Of a stretch of 64,000 nt of DNA, positions 9,906 through 20,940 are shown piece after piece. The notes under the pieces were generated by a model. It searched no databases. It saw nothing but the letters and a program-made list of their open reading frames with translations, and was not told the origin of the DNA. The translations under genes were made by a program, and so were the position numbers. The stretch's first letter is position 1; the number at the start of each line of letters is the position of its first letter. This DNA comes from Mangifera indica. Its lineage: Eukaryota; Streptophyta; Magnoliopsida; Sapindales; Anacardiaceae. Location of the stretch: positions 5,551,228 to 5,615,227 of the forward strand of contig NC_058145.1 of the NCBI RefSeq assembly GCF_011075055.1. The letters are read 5' to 3'.

Positions 9906-11254
9906 GTGAAAGTTATTATAGTGCATTGCGCACATACAAAACAACCTATTGGGTTATCTAACTAGGAAACCTTTATTACATGGAAAAATATCTGATAGCA
10001 GCTTCTTCCCTTACCACATAAGCTGATCAAAATTATTGACTAACCATTTAAAGATAGCCCCTACCTCAAGTACACATGTGGTGCATCCTATTGATCACGT
10101 AAGGTATATCTAAAAGTCATATCTTTACTATACACACCTAAACTGAACTGGGCAGCTATATGCCTTAATGCCAAATGCATGATGCATCTCACAAATATCG
10201 TTACTTATGCATATAACTTGTGACTATCTAGTTGTGTGACACTAACCTTAAGGTTACTAACTTTTTTATTTTGATTCGACTTAACCCGAGTTTGTGTCAT
10301 CATCCAGAGAATTAGACACCTAATCTATATCTTTCTTGAATTATTTATCATCTATTACTTATTATTCTTCTTATATAACTCTTCCCCTTTATGCACACAA
10401 CTAGAGGTATAATTATCTTTTGTCATTGTCTAGGGATACATAGTTGTGTGTTTCCTAACCCATGTCTGTATGCCTTTTGAACCATATACACGGGTATATG
10501 ACACTCAATGCATGATCTTATATAAAGTAGATGCACACAGGGAGTTAACTTGGACATACTCCCTTGTACTTGGATCTATATGTACAAGCCACATGTCTTC
10601 TGGCACACATCATCCACTTTTGGAAAGTTATACATAAGCATGTGTCCTATACCATATAACATGGCTATAAAGCATCAATTAAGCCAAAACATATAACATT
10701 CATCCAATCAAGAGATTAGACATGCATATAACTCTTTATATTTGCATATAACATTGATTTCATCAACTAGATCATCACTACTATATCTAAACATCTCTAG
10801 ATCATGTATATAATGAAAATTTCAAATATTACATGGTCAAACAAGGGAAACCACTCTACTTACTTGGATTCTAATGATAAAGCCTCTCTTGTATGGTTAT
10901 GGTTATTTCAGTGATCAACGATGACTCTTCAAGCGACCATAGACTCTTCCTTCACTTTTTAAGCGACTGGAAAGTAAGAGAATGTAAGAGTATTTGGGTT
11001 GATTGCATTTTTATTTTATCTCTAAGATGTGATACACAGGTGTGTATGGACCATACATGACCATGTGCCTAGTTACATAGCTAGGGGAACTTCTTGTTTC
11101 ACTATTATCATAATCTAGTTGAAGAGTTTGACTTTCTATTGACCAAACATGGCTATGTATATCTCCATACAAGGACATGTACTACTAGAATTTAAAAGTC
11201 ATCGAATTTAAAACTTGAAAAAATACTTAAATGTCTTTGGGCTTACTTGCAGGT
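9906..11254. other. Unassigned segment
   Basis: About 1.35 kb without recognisable coding sequence. The stretch around 10130-10640 has LTR-like vocabulary (repeated GCATGATGCAT, ACACGGGTATATGACAC phrases), but no second copy lies in the window. If the 3' LTR of C1 were as long as its 5' LTR it would extend into this stretch, but I see no convincing match below about 11250. Confidence 0.3.
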
Positions 11255-12132
11255 GTTGTAACTTTCTAACTTATCAGTGATATAGTTGCTTATATAATTC
11301 GATCATTTTGTCATATGATATCTCTATGAGGTTGAGGTATAGATAAAATGTCTCCCTCAGGGATCCTTAAGTTAGTTAGACTGACTTCTATCAATAACTG
11401 AAGAAATATCAAATCGAGCATCAACTTAATCCCATTATAGTCATAGATTTAATTAGTCGTTATTATCCGTTAAATGACCTTTATTAAGATATCAACTCTT
11501 ATGCTCAAGAGTGAAGAATCTTTTATTGATCTAATATAACCTTCGTATAGATCTCAATATGACTAATCATAACTCTTCTAGTAATCCCTTTACCAGACTA
11601 CATTAGACTAGTGTCAAATCATACCGATTTTTACACAAGATAGTCTAGTGACCTCAAATCTAAGGAATATATGTACCTCAGTTCACTAAGAGAATATATT
11701 ACATATACACTAAAACAACTATCTATATGGAACCCTCTTAGTAGGTCAGTCTAGTGAGCACGTCTATAACGTGCACTCATGCATTATACCAAGTTGTGAA
11801 CAAACAACTTTGATATATGAGAACCATCATCATCTTTTGACGAAATCATTCAACACTATAATAACTCTATCACTATTACTTGTGCCCATTGGTCATGGTT
11901 ATATCAGAGTTATAGATGTTTTAAGAATAACCATTTAATGTACACATAGGTTCTCACAATTAGGTACCAAGCACTAATCCCTTTGTCATGATTCAACTAT
12001 TCTTAAGATATTTGTCTAAGCATAAATTAATATGTTTTATAGACAAAGAATGCCACATTAAGTTATAAATATGACCTTTATTAATGAACTTATATTATCA
12101 TGGGGATTGGCTTTAGGGAACCAACCCTAACA
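11255..12132 (-). repeat. 3' LTR remnant of C1
   Basis: Parallel to 38324-39183 over its whole length (for example both contain a CAACTCTTATGCTCA/CAACTCTTGTGCCCA block and the end GGGATTGGCTTTAGGGAACC / GGGATTGACTTTAGGGCACT). On the minus strand it starts TGTTAGGGTTGG at 12132, preceded by a purine-rich tract (AAGTAAGAGA) acting as polypurine tract. The distal part of the LTR is not recognisable. Confidence 0.7.
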
Positions 12133-14020
12133 ATCTCTTACTTACACTTTAGCTAACCATCCATGTAAATAACATCGAATGAGTGTACACCCCCTTCATT
12201 TGTTTATTCTATTTTCCAAAGGTTAAGTAACCTTTTCTCTTATCAATCTAACAAGGTGAAATTGCCAGAGTATGCAATTAGACCATTAGTAAGCCCATGA
12301 CTCCATGTAGCATTTATTTAGTACTAATAACTCCAAATCAACTATGCTAGAAGTCAATTTTACAATCTAATATGTCATTTAAAACTTTACATTTTGCATG
12401 CCTCATAGTTAGTTTTCAACTTATAATTGATTCAACATTTATATGATCTGTCCTTTTGAATTGATATTCATTATTTTCAACCTAATTTATTTATGTCATT
12501 GTTCCTCATTTAGTGACTTCACTTTTCAAGATTGTAGGAATTATCCATATTCCTCTTTAAGAAATCAAGGATATTGTCTAGTGTGTTATCCAACGATGTC
12601 TATTTGGATACAATTGATATTTTTAAAAGATTGAAACATCAGCTTTAAGTGTATATCATGATATCATGATATTCATGATTATTCTAATAGCTAACGCTAA
12701 TAGAAATCTAATCATCTTTGTCTCTCAATTTATGTGTTCAGTGACATACAATCCACAAAAGATATGTATCATCATGACGAAAGGAAATCCTTTTGGATTC
12801 TTATTTGTTGAATCCTTTCAACCTTCATCTATTATAAACACTTCAACTTAAATTTAGCAATTAATACAATCTACAACAATAGATCAAGTGAGGATATGAA
12901 CTACTTAGTTTAAGTTCTTTTATGAAGGATTACTAGGTTATCTAAGTATTTTCTAACATGTTTATCATCATATAGATATACAATGTTAGAATTGTCATTG
13001 TACTTACACTAGCTTTTGTATACAGATTTCATATTTGTTTTTGTAAAACCCAAAATTTTATGGTTTTATCTGTATGAATATTTGTATATTGTAATGTTCA
13101 CATGAGTTCTTAAATATAACTCATCAATTTACATACCTGACCAACTCCTTTTCAAGGTTAATACTATCGATTGTTATCACAACCATTTTAGGTTTTATCC
13201 ATTAGAGTTGCTCTTGACAATTAATTGTCAAACTTTTGATAGTATATGACAATTATGAGCGCATTTAGATTTTAATGTCATAAATAACCAGTGTGTTTAT
13301 AAAAAATTATGAGAATTTTAATTTTTATAAACTCATAACACACCTCATCTTTCCTACATGATTCTGTATACTTAGGTTGATTACTCATTTCCTTCTAGGA
13401 ATAAGTAATCTTTGTTATGATGTTCAATCGTGTTTATTGACACATCATTTACTTTATGTCTATCTTTCTTGTGAATTAGAACTCGATTGAGTTCTATTAT
13501 CCTCCCACTTGATATTTTAGAGAATGATGTCTGAAACAATCTTCCAAAATAGATTTTAAAACCTACTTGGTACTAGAAATGCAAAATTTTTAAGTTTCCT
13601 TTAAAATATCACACAAGATTACCTATTCAACATACAGTTCAACTAACTTAAGTTAACTGCTTAACATTAGTGTCATTACCATTATTAAATAAATCATTGG
13701 ACTTCATTCCAATGTGTACAACACATATAAAATGTGTTACACTTATAGACATAAACGTGGGTTACAATCACTAAGGCATTACCTTAGAACATTTAGTGGG
13801 CATTAAAAACTCCCACTACAACTTAGACATTAAGTTGGACCATCTGTCTTATGCATTCACCTCTTTGGTTTAACCCAAGTAATCAAATACATGCGTCAAC
13901 AAATTCTTTATTTCATTTTTAATTCCTTGAATTTCTTCAAGGTATTTAGATTCGCATATGTCTAATGAATAAGATGAAATTCAAAATTTGTTTCGTTTGG
14001 CACAAATTGTTAATTCTTGT
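12133..14020 (-). other. C1 internal region, no gene recognised
   Basis: This is the place where integrase, RT and RNase H of a copia element would lie, but I could not recognise the catalytic blocks. Several CTCCCACT phrases and long AT-rich stretches are present. It is either heavily decayed or replaced by non-coding sequence. Confidence 0.4.
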
Positions 14021-15100
14021 TGTTTGGACTAAATTTAACAGTTGAATAATACTCCCACTGAAAACAGTAAAAAGTTGACATAGTCATCTTTGTCTAAAAG
14101 ACATAAGTAGTATCCATTATTCAATAACAATCAAATGAATCAAAATTCCAATCATGACTTAATCTTTTGTGTCAAATAATTGGTCCAATTAATTTAAACG
14201 ATTCAGAATTCTTGAAATAATCATAGTAGTAAATCCCTTAGGAGTTTTATTTCTAGAAAATATTACAACTAGCTTTTATTTCTTTTCATCTTACTCGTGG
14301 GCTAGAATGAATACATAAATGCTCCAACTAATGTGGCGTACACGTTCAACATTACTAACTTGTAGGTTCACATCTTCTCTTGGCTAACATTTTACTATGC
14401 CTCAGTTTCTTCACATTAAACAAATGTGAAGATTTAAATCTTATGTTAAATAGTTTGAGATTTCGAGAAAATGTTCAATTCTCAATCTTACCTGAAGTTG
14501 AAGACTCGGTCTTCTTTCTTTTGTTAGCTAAAAAGGTTTTGCAATGTTTGCTTCAATGACCAAGCTTACCACATTAAAAACAAATTACCAGACTTTTGCC
14601 AATTACACCTTTAAGAATAGTTTAGTGTGTTTTAAGGTATTGGCTAAAATTTAGAATTTAGCTAGGCGTCAACCTTTCTTTCTTTCTTTCTTTCAAACTA
14701 GCTTCAAACTGTTTTGCCATTCTAATGTATGCATCAACACTTATTACTATCTTTATCAAACCTTTAATGGATTCTTCCTTGTTATCCTTTTGCAATTCCA
14801 TAACAATCTTAGTGTAGGATTTGGATAGAGACAAGATAACAAGGTTAAAGGTTATGTTATTCATAACACATGAGTATAGAGTTTTGACACCCTCGATCAA
14901 TTTAATTATGTTAAACACTGAGTTCCATTCTCTACTTCATCATCCATTTTCATGTTTCCTATAAAGATTAAATTCCCTCATTTTCACGCCAAGTTTAGGC
15001 ACAATTGGTAAATCTTATGCGACAACATACAAGATTCTCCTCTTTTCTAGTATAGCAGTAGGCATCAATACCACTAGAGGTGTTTTGCATCCAATCCAAA
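14021..15100 (-). pseudogene. C1 copia gag and protease remnant
   Basis: Reading down the minus strand, a gag C-terminal part (14658-14950) contains LSLSKSYTKIVMELQ, in the position of the LSLPKSY motif of plant copia gag. A zinc knuckle follows at about 14540-14600 (C-F-stop-C-G-K-L-G-H-stop-S-K-H-C, then KTFLANKRKK), with two stops inside an otherwise complete CX2CX4HX4C pattern. Next, 14290-14440 keeps a decayed match to the copia protease stretch that follows the catalytic DTG (LRHSKMLAKRRCE, NVERVRHISW). Downstream domains are not recognisable. The order gag, knuckle, protease confirms minus orientation. Confidence 0.65.
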
Positions 15101-17092
15101 CTTATGTATGAATATCTTTTCAAATATTAGGTCATGTGTTAAGTCCATTCTACAAAAACAAAATAAAGTCATATTTTAATATTATATTTATTTAACATGG
15201 TTTTTTGTCAACTAAATATTCTCATTATTTTATTCAAGCCAATAGCCCTCTTTATTAGACTGGAGAAATCCTAGTTGACTTCCTAGCTGGCCGAGATTCC
15301 ATTAAATTAATTCTTCCCTTTGCTTTGGTGAACAAGTTTGAATTAACCAATTACATAGGTTAATCAAACCAATCACAAAAATCCACGATCTCTAATTCAA
15401 TAGTTACGCATGAATCAATCATGAGATATCAATTGTGATTCTTGGTTTCAGTATAATGGATACTACATATCATGGATGCAATACTAATTTCATGTCCCCA
15501 ACTCTGCCTCTAATACACTTTCACCTTCACTTTGGCGAGCAAGTTAAGTGTACTAGTTAAGTTAGACCTAGTATAAATAATCACTCAATTTTTCACCTGG
15601 AAGAAGTGTACATTTCGCTTTGGCGAACAAGGTTCTGACGAATAAAGGCTTGCCTCGAGGCATCATATTGGAAAACATTTGGTTATTTTTTATGTAATAT
15701 ATATTTAAGGGATTTATTATTGTCTCACCAATTTTAATTATTTAGCATGTGAAGTGATTATTCAAAAAATAAAACCTAACATGCATACTACAACGTAAAT
15801 TAAATGTGCTAGTATACAATTTTAACTAATTTCATTCCCCTTGAGCCATAAAGGATTGATTAGTCAACCTAGGTCCTATCTTCGGGTTTTCAATAATTCC
15901 TTCATCTTCAGTCTTCAATTGTTTATGAGTTTGTTTTCTAATTATAATTTTTCTAATAATGAAAAATTAAATCCTATTAAATTTTATATTCGTAAAACAA
16001 AAACCTCAAGTTACATTCGAGGGGAGTTAGATGAGAAGAGAAATATAATAGAATTTTAGGGAAGGTAGCACATGCAAGACCTATTTTAATTATTATAAAA
16101 CCAAAAATAATAAATAAAATAAAAACATTCACACAAGGTTAAGTTGTATACCAGACACCATGCATATACAAACATACATACATTATAATCAAAATTAAAA
16201 TGAATTAATTTTAATTATTTTACCCAAATGTCAATTTTTTTAGTCCCCTTGTTTTGCGTAATTACATTTCAACCCTAAAGATAAAAAAAATCTCAATTCA
16301 GTCATAGTTCAACAAAACAAGACCCAATTAATCTTTTCCACTTTATTGGGCATACTGGTAAAGTGTCTAACCATGCATATGAAATTCAACAAAATTCCAG
16401 AAACATATATAACTGGAGAGCATGGTTGGAAGTCGTGGGAAATCTTAGAAATTATGCAAGGGCACGATATGGATATGCAATGTCTAATTGTGCTTGGCAA
16501 CACTATGTTGGGGTGGTACCGAGGAAGGTGCCACTTGGCCACCCCATGCATGGCTTGGAGGCAGATGTGCATGGAGTTTTCCAAGCCTGAATTCTCCAAA
16601 TTTTCCAATGACAGAGAAACCCAAAAAATTCTCAAATTTTCGGCAAGCCATATCACCAGGGTGAGGGAATATGACATGTAACCCATCCTCACACTGGCAA
16701 CAATCTTCGAAACACGTAACAACGCATATTATAGGTGATTTTATGCAACAATGTGAAAACAATTCAACATTCAACCAAAAATATTTTTAACCTGCAAATC
16801 TCAACAATATTACATTCTTTATACGAGCTCAAACATATTGCTGCAACAATATATTAGCCAATAATTTAAATTAATAATAACATCAATTATAAAATTGCAA
16901 CAACAATTTTATAAAAGCTAATAACAATTTATAATAAAAAATATATTAGATTAATAATAACATCAATAATAAAATTGCAACAACTTCATAACAACCAATT
17001 ATAAATTAAAAAACAATATCGACAATTAAAAATATACAATCAAATTAAATAAATTCATAGATATAATTTTGTTAATTAATTCCTCAAGGTTG
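15101..17092 (-). other. C1 leader region
   Basis: About 2 kb between gag and the primer site. It contains three spaced copies of a TTTGGCGA(A/G)CAAG motif at 15319-15338, 15529-15546 and 15614-15632. Overlapping frames on both strands at 16309-16774 show no family motif and are not called genes. Long copia leaders are known in plants. Confidence 0.5.
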
Positions 17093-17104
17093 GCTCTGAT
17101 ACCA
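17093..17104 (-). other. Primer-binding site of C1
   Basis: The minus strand reads TGGTATCAGAGC, a perfect match to the plant initiator-Met tRNA primer site, one base from the LTR end (minus ...CCCTACA at 17106). It fixes orientation and the inner 5' LTR boundary. Confidence 0.9.
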
Positions 17105-17105
17105 T

Positions 17106-17782
17106 TGTAGGGAATTTGTAGCATTCGAGGTGGCAGAAAAGTGTTTAAAAAAATTTAATTAATAAACAAACATACCGCAAAAACCCATTCTAGATTGCCT
17201 TTGTACGATAATTAATTCATAAACATGATATTAACAAATATAGGGTGTTTATAGAATATATCTATGTAGGTAGCTCTTTTAACTTTCATTAATTTTGATA
17301 GATTGTGAAGTCATTTTCAAAATCCAAAGTAAGCTAAATCTTGATATCCACACAAAATATGAATTTAATTAGAGGCTAAAATCATGCTTGAAGGCAACTA
17401 AGACTTAAGCACGATATGTGATTTTAGATTAAAGCCACGATAGCAACTTTTTCCAAACGGCTAAGGTTTTGGCTTATATCATAAAAATTGTAACTTGTGT
17501 GAGAAGAAAAACATGTGCGCCACACTTTTGCCTTTTTCCGTCAGGAGTAAAGACGTGCACCAACCTTAAAGTGCATATAAACATATGCATTAACATGGCC
17601 CAACCTTGAATGGGTTTAATGAAAATATATTATTATATTATATTTTATTAATTCTTTACTTTATTTAAACTTTAATATATGGCTACATGAAATTATTAGT
17701 TGGATAAATCTAATCCAACTTTGTACCTTTTTATATACAATCGTATTCATTTATGATTATTTTAATTTAATCCCTAAATATC
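17106..17782 (-). repeat. 5' LTR of C1, inner part
   Basis: Ends (minus strand) in TTCCCTACA next to the primer site. It is cut at 17782 by the P1 insertion. The ATATC at 17778-17782 is one copy of the target duplication. Confidence 0.75.
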
Positions 17783-18005
17783 TAATGTGTGTATGAAATA
17801 CACACAAATAGGGTTATAATAGTATAGTTTTAAAGTGAATTTAGGTTCATTTTGTCAAATTCTTAAAGCTTTATTTAATCTTGATGGCTTGATTTGTTCT
17901 TTGAATTATATTTTTAGATGATATGGAGTCATTCAAGCCCTTTTTAGAGTGAAAATGGAAGCTTAAAGAAGCAAATGAGAAGGGTTTATATCAGGAGACA
18001 GAGAG

Positions 18006-18036
18006 TAATTATGGGCATAATTAGTGCCCATAATTA
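18006..18036. repeat. 12-base inverted repeat in P1 5' LTR
   Basis: TAATTATGGGCA (18006-18017) and TGCCCATAATTA (18025-18036) are perfect inverted arms with a 7-base loop. The same core recurs at 34408-34429. Confidence 0.9.
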
Positions 18037-18081
18037 TTGTGCGTAAATAAAAAAAAATAGAAAGTAGGGTTAAGTGATAGG

Positions 18082-18090
18082 TATAAAAAG
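18082..18090 (+). promoter_or_regulatory. Possible TATA box in P1 5' LTR
   Basis: TATAAAAAG within the LTR, in the same place in the 3' LTR copy (about 37120). A promoter in the LTR is expected for the family; no transcript data are available here. Confidence 0.4.
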
Positions 18091-19039
18091 AAAATTACGT
18101 CTTCTCCAAGGGGGGACTGAAAATATACAGCAGCTTAAAGGATTTTTAGAGAGAAAAACCTCTAAGAAACAAGTAGAAGAGGGAAGATCCAAGATTAAAG
18201 ATAAAAGACCCAAGAGAATCAAGATTTAAAGACCTTAGAGTTTTTCTTATCTCTCTTATTATCTTCTTTTATTGATTCAAAATGTCTCTCTCTCTAACTT
18301 TATCTTGCAGTTTGAACTTTATAGCCATGAATAGCTAATTTCTTTTGCTAGGGTTTATGATGAATCTATAAATTCTCAAGGATTATGTAATGGGTTTTGA
18401 TTTTTAATTAATGATGATGAATGTTTGATTTAGTAATTGTGATTTTAACTTCTTGCTTGGTGTTAGGGCCCAATACCATGCTTGTTTGTAGATTGGAGTG
18501 TGATATTGAGAAATACATACCCATTTAGTTCATGCCTTTGCTAAACCTAGGGTTTCATTTAGAGATAAATTTAAATCTTTTGTGGGCAAATTGATTATCA
18601 TAGAAATTAATGGGTTTTGATTAACAACATACCACGAAAGTAGGTAAGCTTTTAATCTTAACACGCCTAATTAACCTTGAGAGAGGAATTGGGTAAAATA
18701 GGATAATCAACTATCAACAATTCATCTTATCATTGATTTTAATTAGATTCGTTACTAATTTTTGAGTAATTGATAGTGAAATCATAAACCCTAGGCTTCT
18801 CTATAATTGGTATTTCACTTTTAATTTGCTAAGTGATTATTTTCCTTTGTTAATTTCGATTTAGTTAGTTGCTTTATTTTATTATCTTTAGTTCAATCCC
18901 AATCCATAGCATTTTTATTTCTCTAGCTAATTTAAACTACAAAACGAGCTAGTATTCGACAACCAATCTCTGTGGGACCGACATCTTTCTATATTACTTA
19001 ATTGACTCGTATACTTACGAGCCATTGGCAATAAGTTTT

Positions 19040-19060
19040 TGGTGTCGTTGTTGGGGATTG
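19040..19060 (+). other. Primer-binding site of P1 (tRNA-Asp type)
   Basis: TGGTGTCGTTGTTGGGGATT matches the TGGCGCCGTTGCCGGGGA site typical of Athila/Tat elements with only C-to-T changes. It lies 6 bases after the LTR. Confidence 0.85.
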
Positions 19061-19183
19061 GTGCTTTGTTGATATTAGTATAATTTGTAGTTTGGCTAGA
19101 CTAAAGTTTTATTTTATTTTATTTTTTGTTCTATTTGATTTCTGGTTGTCTTTGTTCTTTCTTTGTAGGTACTCTATTGGTTT

Positions 19184-20940
19184 ATGACCAGATCTCAAAA
19201 TCCAGAATTATTGGATTTTGGCCTAGAAATCAAGAGAACCTTTAGAAGACATAGAAGAGAAAGACAAGTAAGACAAAAAGTTGCCATGGAAGATAACATC
19301 AACAATCAGCGAGCTCTTCGTGATTATGTTGTACCTACTGCATATGATGGTTATTCTAGTGTAGTGAGGCCCACTGTGGTTACTAACAATTTTGAGATTA
19401 GACTTTCTATTGTTCAGATGGTGCAACAAAACCAATTTAGAGGGTTAGAAAATGAAGGTCCATATGTCCACCTGTCACGTTTCTCTCAGATATGTGACAC
19501 CTTCAAAATGAATGGGGTTTTTGAAGATGCAATCAAATTGAGGCTATTTCCATTTTCTTTGAAGGATAGGGCAACATCTTGGTTGGATTCTAAGGCACCT
19601 AGTGCATTTACTACCTGGCAAGCATTTTTTAAAGCTTTCCTTGCAAAATATTTTCCACCTGGTAAAACGGTTAAATTGAGAAATGAGATTGCCACTTTTT
19701 ACCAAAGGGATGATGAGTCTTTATATGAAGCTTGGGAAAGGTTCAAAGATCTACAGAGACAATGTCCCCATTATGGCTTGCCTAACTGGCTAGTTGTTCA
19801 AACTTTCTATAATGGTCTTTCTCACTCGCTGAAGAGTATTTTGGATACAACTGCTAATGGGTCATTAATGGGTAAAACATCCGACGTGGCTTTGCACTTG
19901 ATTGAAGAAATGGCTTCTAACAGTTGTTGATGGCCTAATGATAGAGCTAGTCAAAGAAGACATCTGGGAGTACATGAAGTGGATGGAATTACTATGTTGA
20001 ATTCTAAGTTAGATGCATTGACAAAGAAATTAGAGAGATTAGATATAAAGGTTATAAAAACTTTTAGTTGTGAGAATTGTGGAGGGGATCATGCGAGCTT
20101 TGAATGCCAAATGGGTACCCACTATGCACATGAGCCTACAAATGAACAAGTGAATTTTCTTAATTACAACCAAAAGGGATAAGGCAATCCTTACTCAAAT
20201 ACATATAACCCAGGTTGGAGGAACCACCCAAACTTTGCATCGTCAAACCAAGCCAATACTTTTAACCCAAACCAGAATTTTAAGCAGCCACCTCCAAGGT
20301 TCCAAGCTAGAAACACTAACCCCCACCCTTTACATCATCCTCAGCCTCTTCAAGAGCAAAAATCAAATCTAGAATTGATGATGGAGAATTTCATTCTTGC
20401 CCAAAAACAAAAGGTTGATGCTCAAGATGAAGCAATTAGACAACTTACTACTAAGGTGGATCAATTGGCCACACATAATAAGATGCTTGAAGTACAATTG
20501 GGCCAACAAGCAAGTACTTCCAATTCTAGGGAAATAGGAAAACTACCTAGCCAACCTCAAAATCCAAGAGAGCATTGTAAGGCAATTGTCACCAGAAGCG
20601 GTAAACAATTAGGTGAACCTATAGGCAAGGTTGAAAATGAGCTTGATGAGCAAAAGGATATTGAAAAGTCTAGTGAAGAAGATAGATTGAAGAAAAAGGT
20701 TGAGGGAAATATCCAAGAAGCCCTTGAAAAACAAGTTCCATCCAAAACATATTCAACACCTTTGCCTTTTCCTCAAAGGTTCCAAAAGGCAAAGCTTGAT
20801 CAACAGTTTGGAAAGTTTTTAGATGTTTTCAAGCAGATACATCTCAATGTTCCTTTTATGGAGGCTATAACTCAAATGCTGGCATACGCTAAGTTTCTCA
20901 AAGATATCCTCTCAAATAAAAGGAAACTTGAAGAATTTGA
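19184..20940 (+). pseudogene. P1 gag (Athila/Tat type), broken by stops
   Basis: The start is the ATG at 19184, 150 bases after the LTR, and the frame continues in phase into pol. Residues about 100-240 form the retrotransposon gag domain (LKDRATSWLDSKAPSAFTTW, then FLAKYFPPGKTVKLRNEIAT). A knuckle-like C-X2-C-X3-H-X4-C (CENCGGDHASFEC) lies at about 20070-20110, followed by an Asn/Pro-rich stretch and a coiled-coil-like QLTTKVDQLATHNKMLEVQL near 20435-20500. In-frame stops at 19928 (TGA) and 20180 (TAA) split it. The gag protein builds the particle that packages element RNA. Stops aside, no frameshift is seen in this part. Confidence 0.85.

Larger units (their letters stand above)
17783..19033 (+). 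repeat. 5' LTR of P1
   Basis: Starts TAATGTGTGTATG (TG of the 3' copy mutated to TA) and ends GGCAATA (CA to TA). It aligns along its length with 36807-38063. It contains a TA box-like TATAAAAAG at about 18082, a plausible promoter element for the element's RNA. Confidence 0.9.

Noticed and set aside
10446..10637. 63-codon frame in the unassigned 9906-11254 segment
   Set aside because: It is short, has no motif, and lies in LTR-like vocabulary.
12653..12675. ATCATGATATCATGAT palindrome
   Set aside because: It is short and AT-rich, and such palindromes are expected by chance in this composition.
15841..16059. 72-codon + strand frame
   Set aside because: It is in the C1 leader, antisense to the element, with no motif.
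16309..16774. Long overlapping frames on both strands (up to 137 codons)
   Set aside because: They lie in the C1 leader, overlap in sense and antisense, and show no family motif or start context. Frame length alone is not enough here.
17093..17104. Possible tRNA-iMet gene fragment
   Set aside because: Only the 12-base primer-complementary sequence is present at each such site; it is a retrotransposon primer site, not a tRNA gene.
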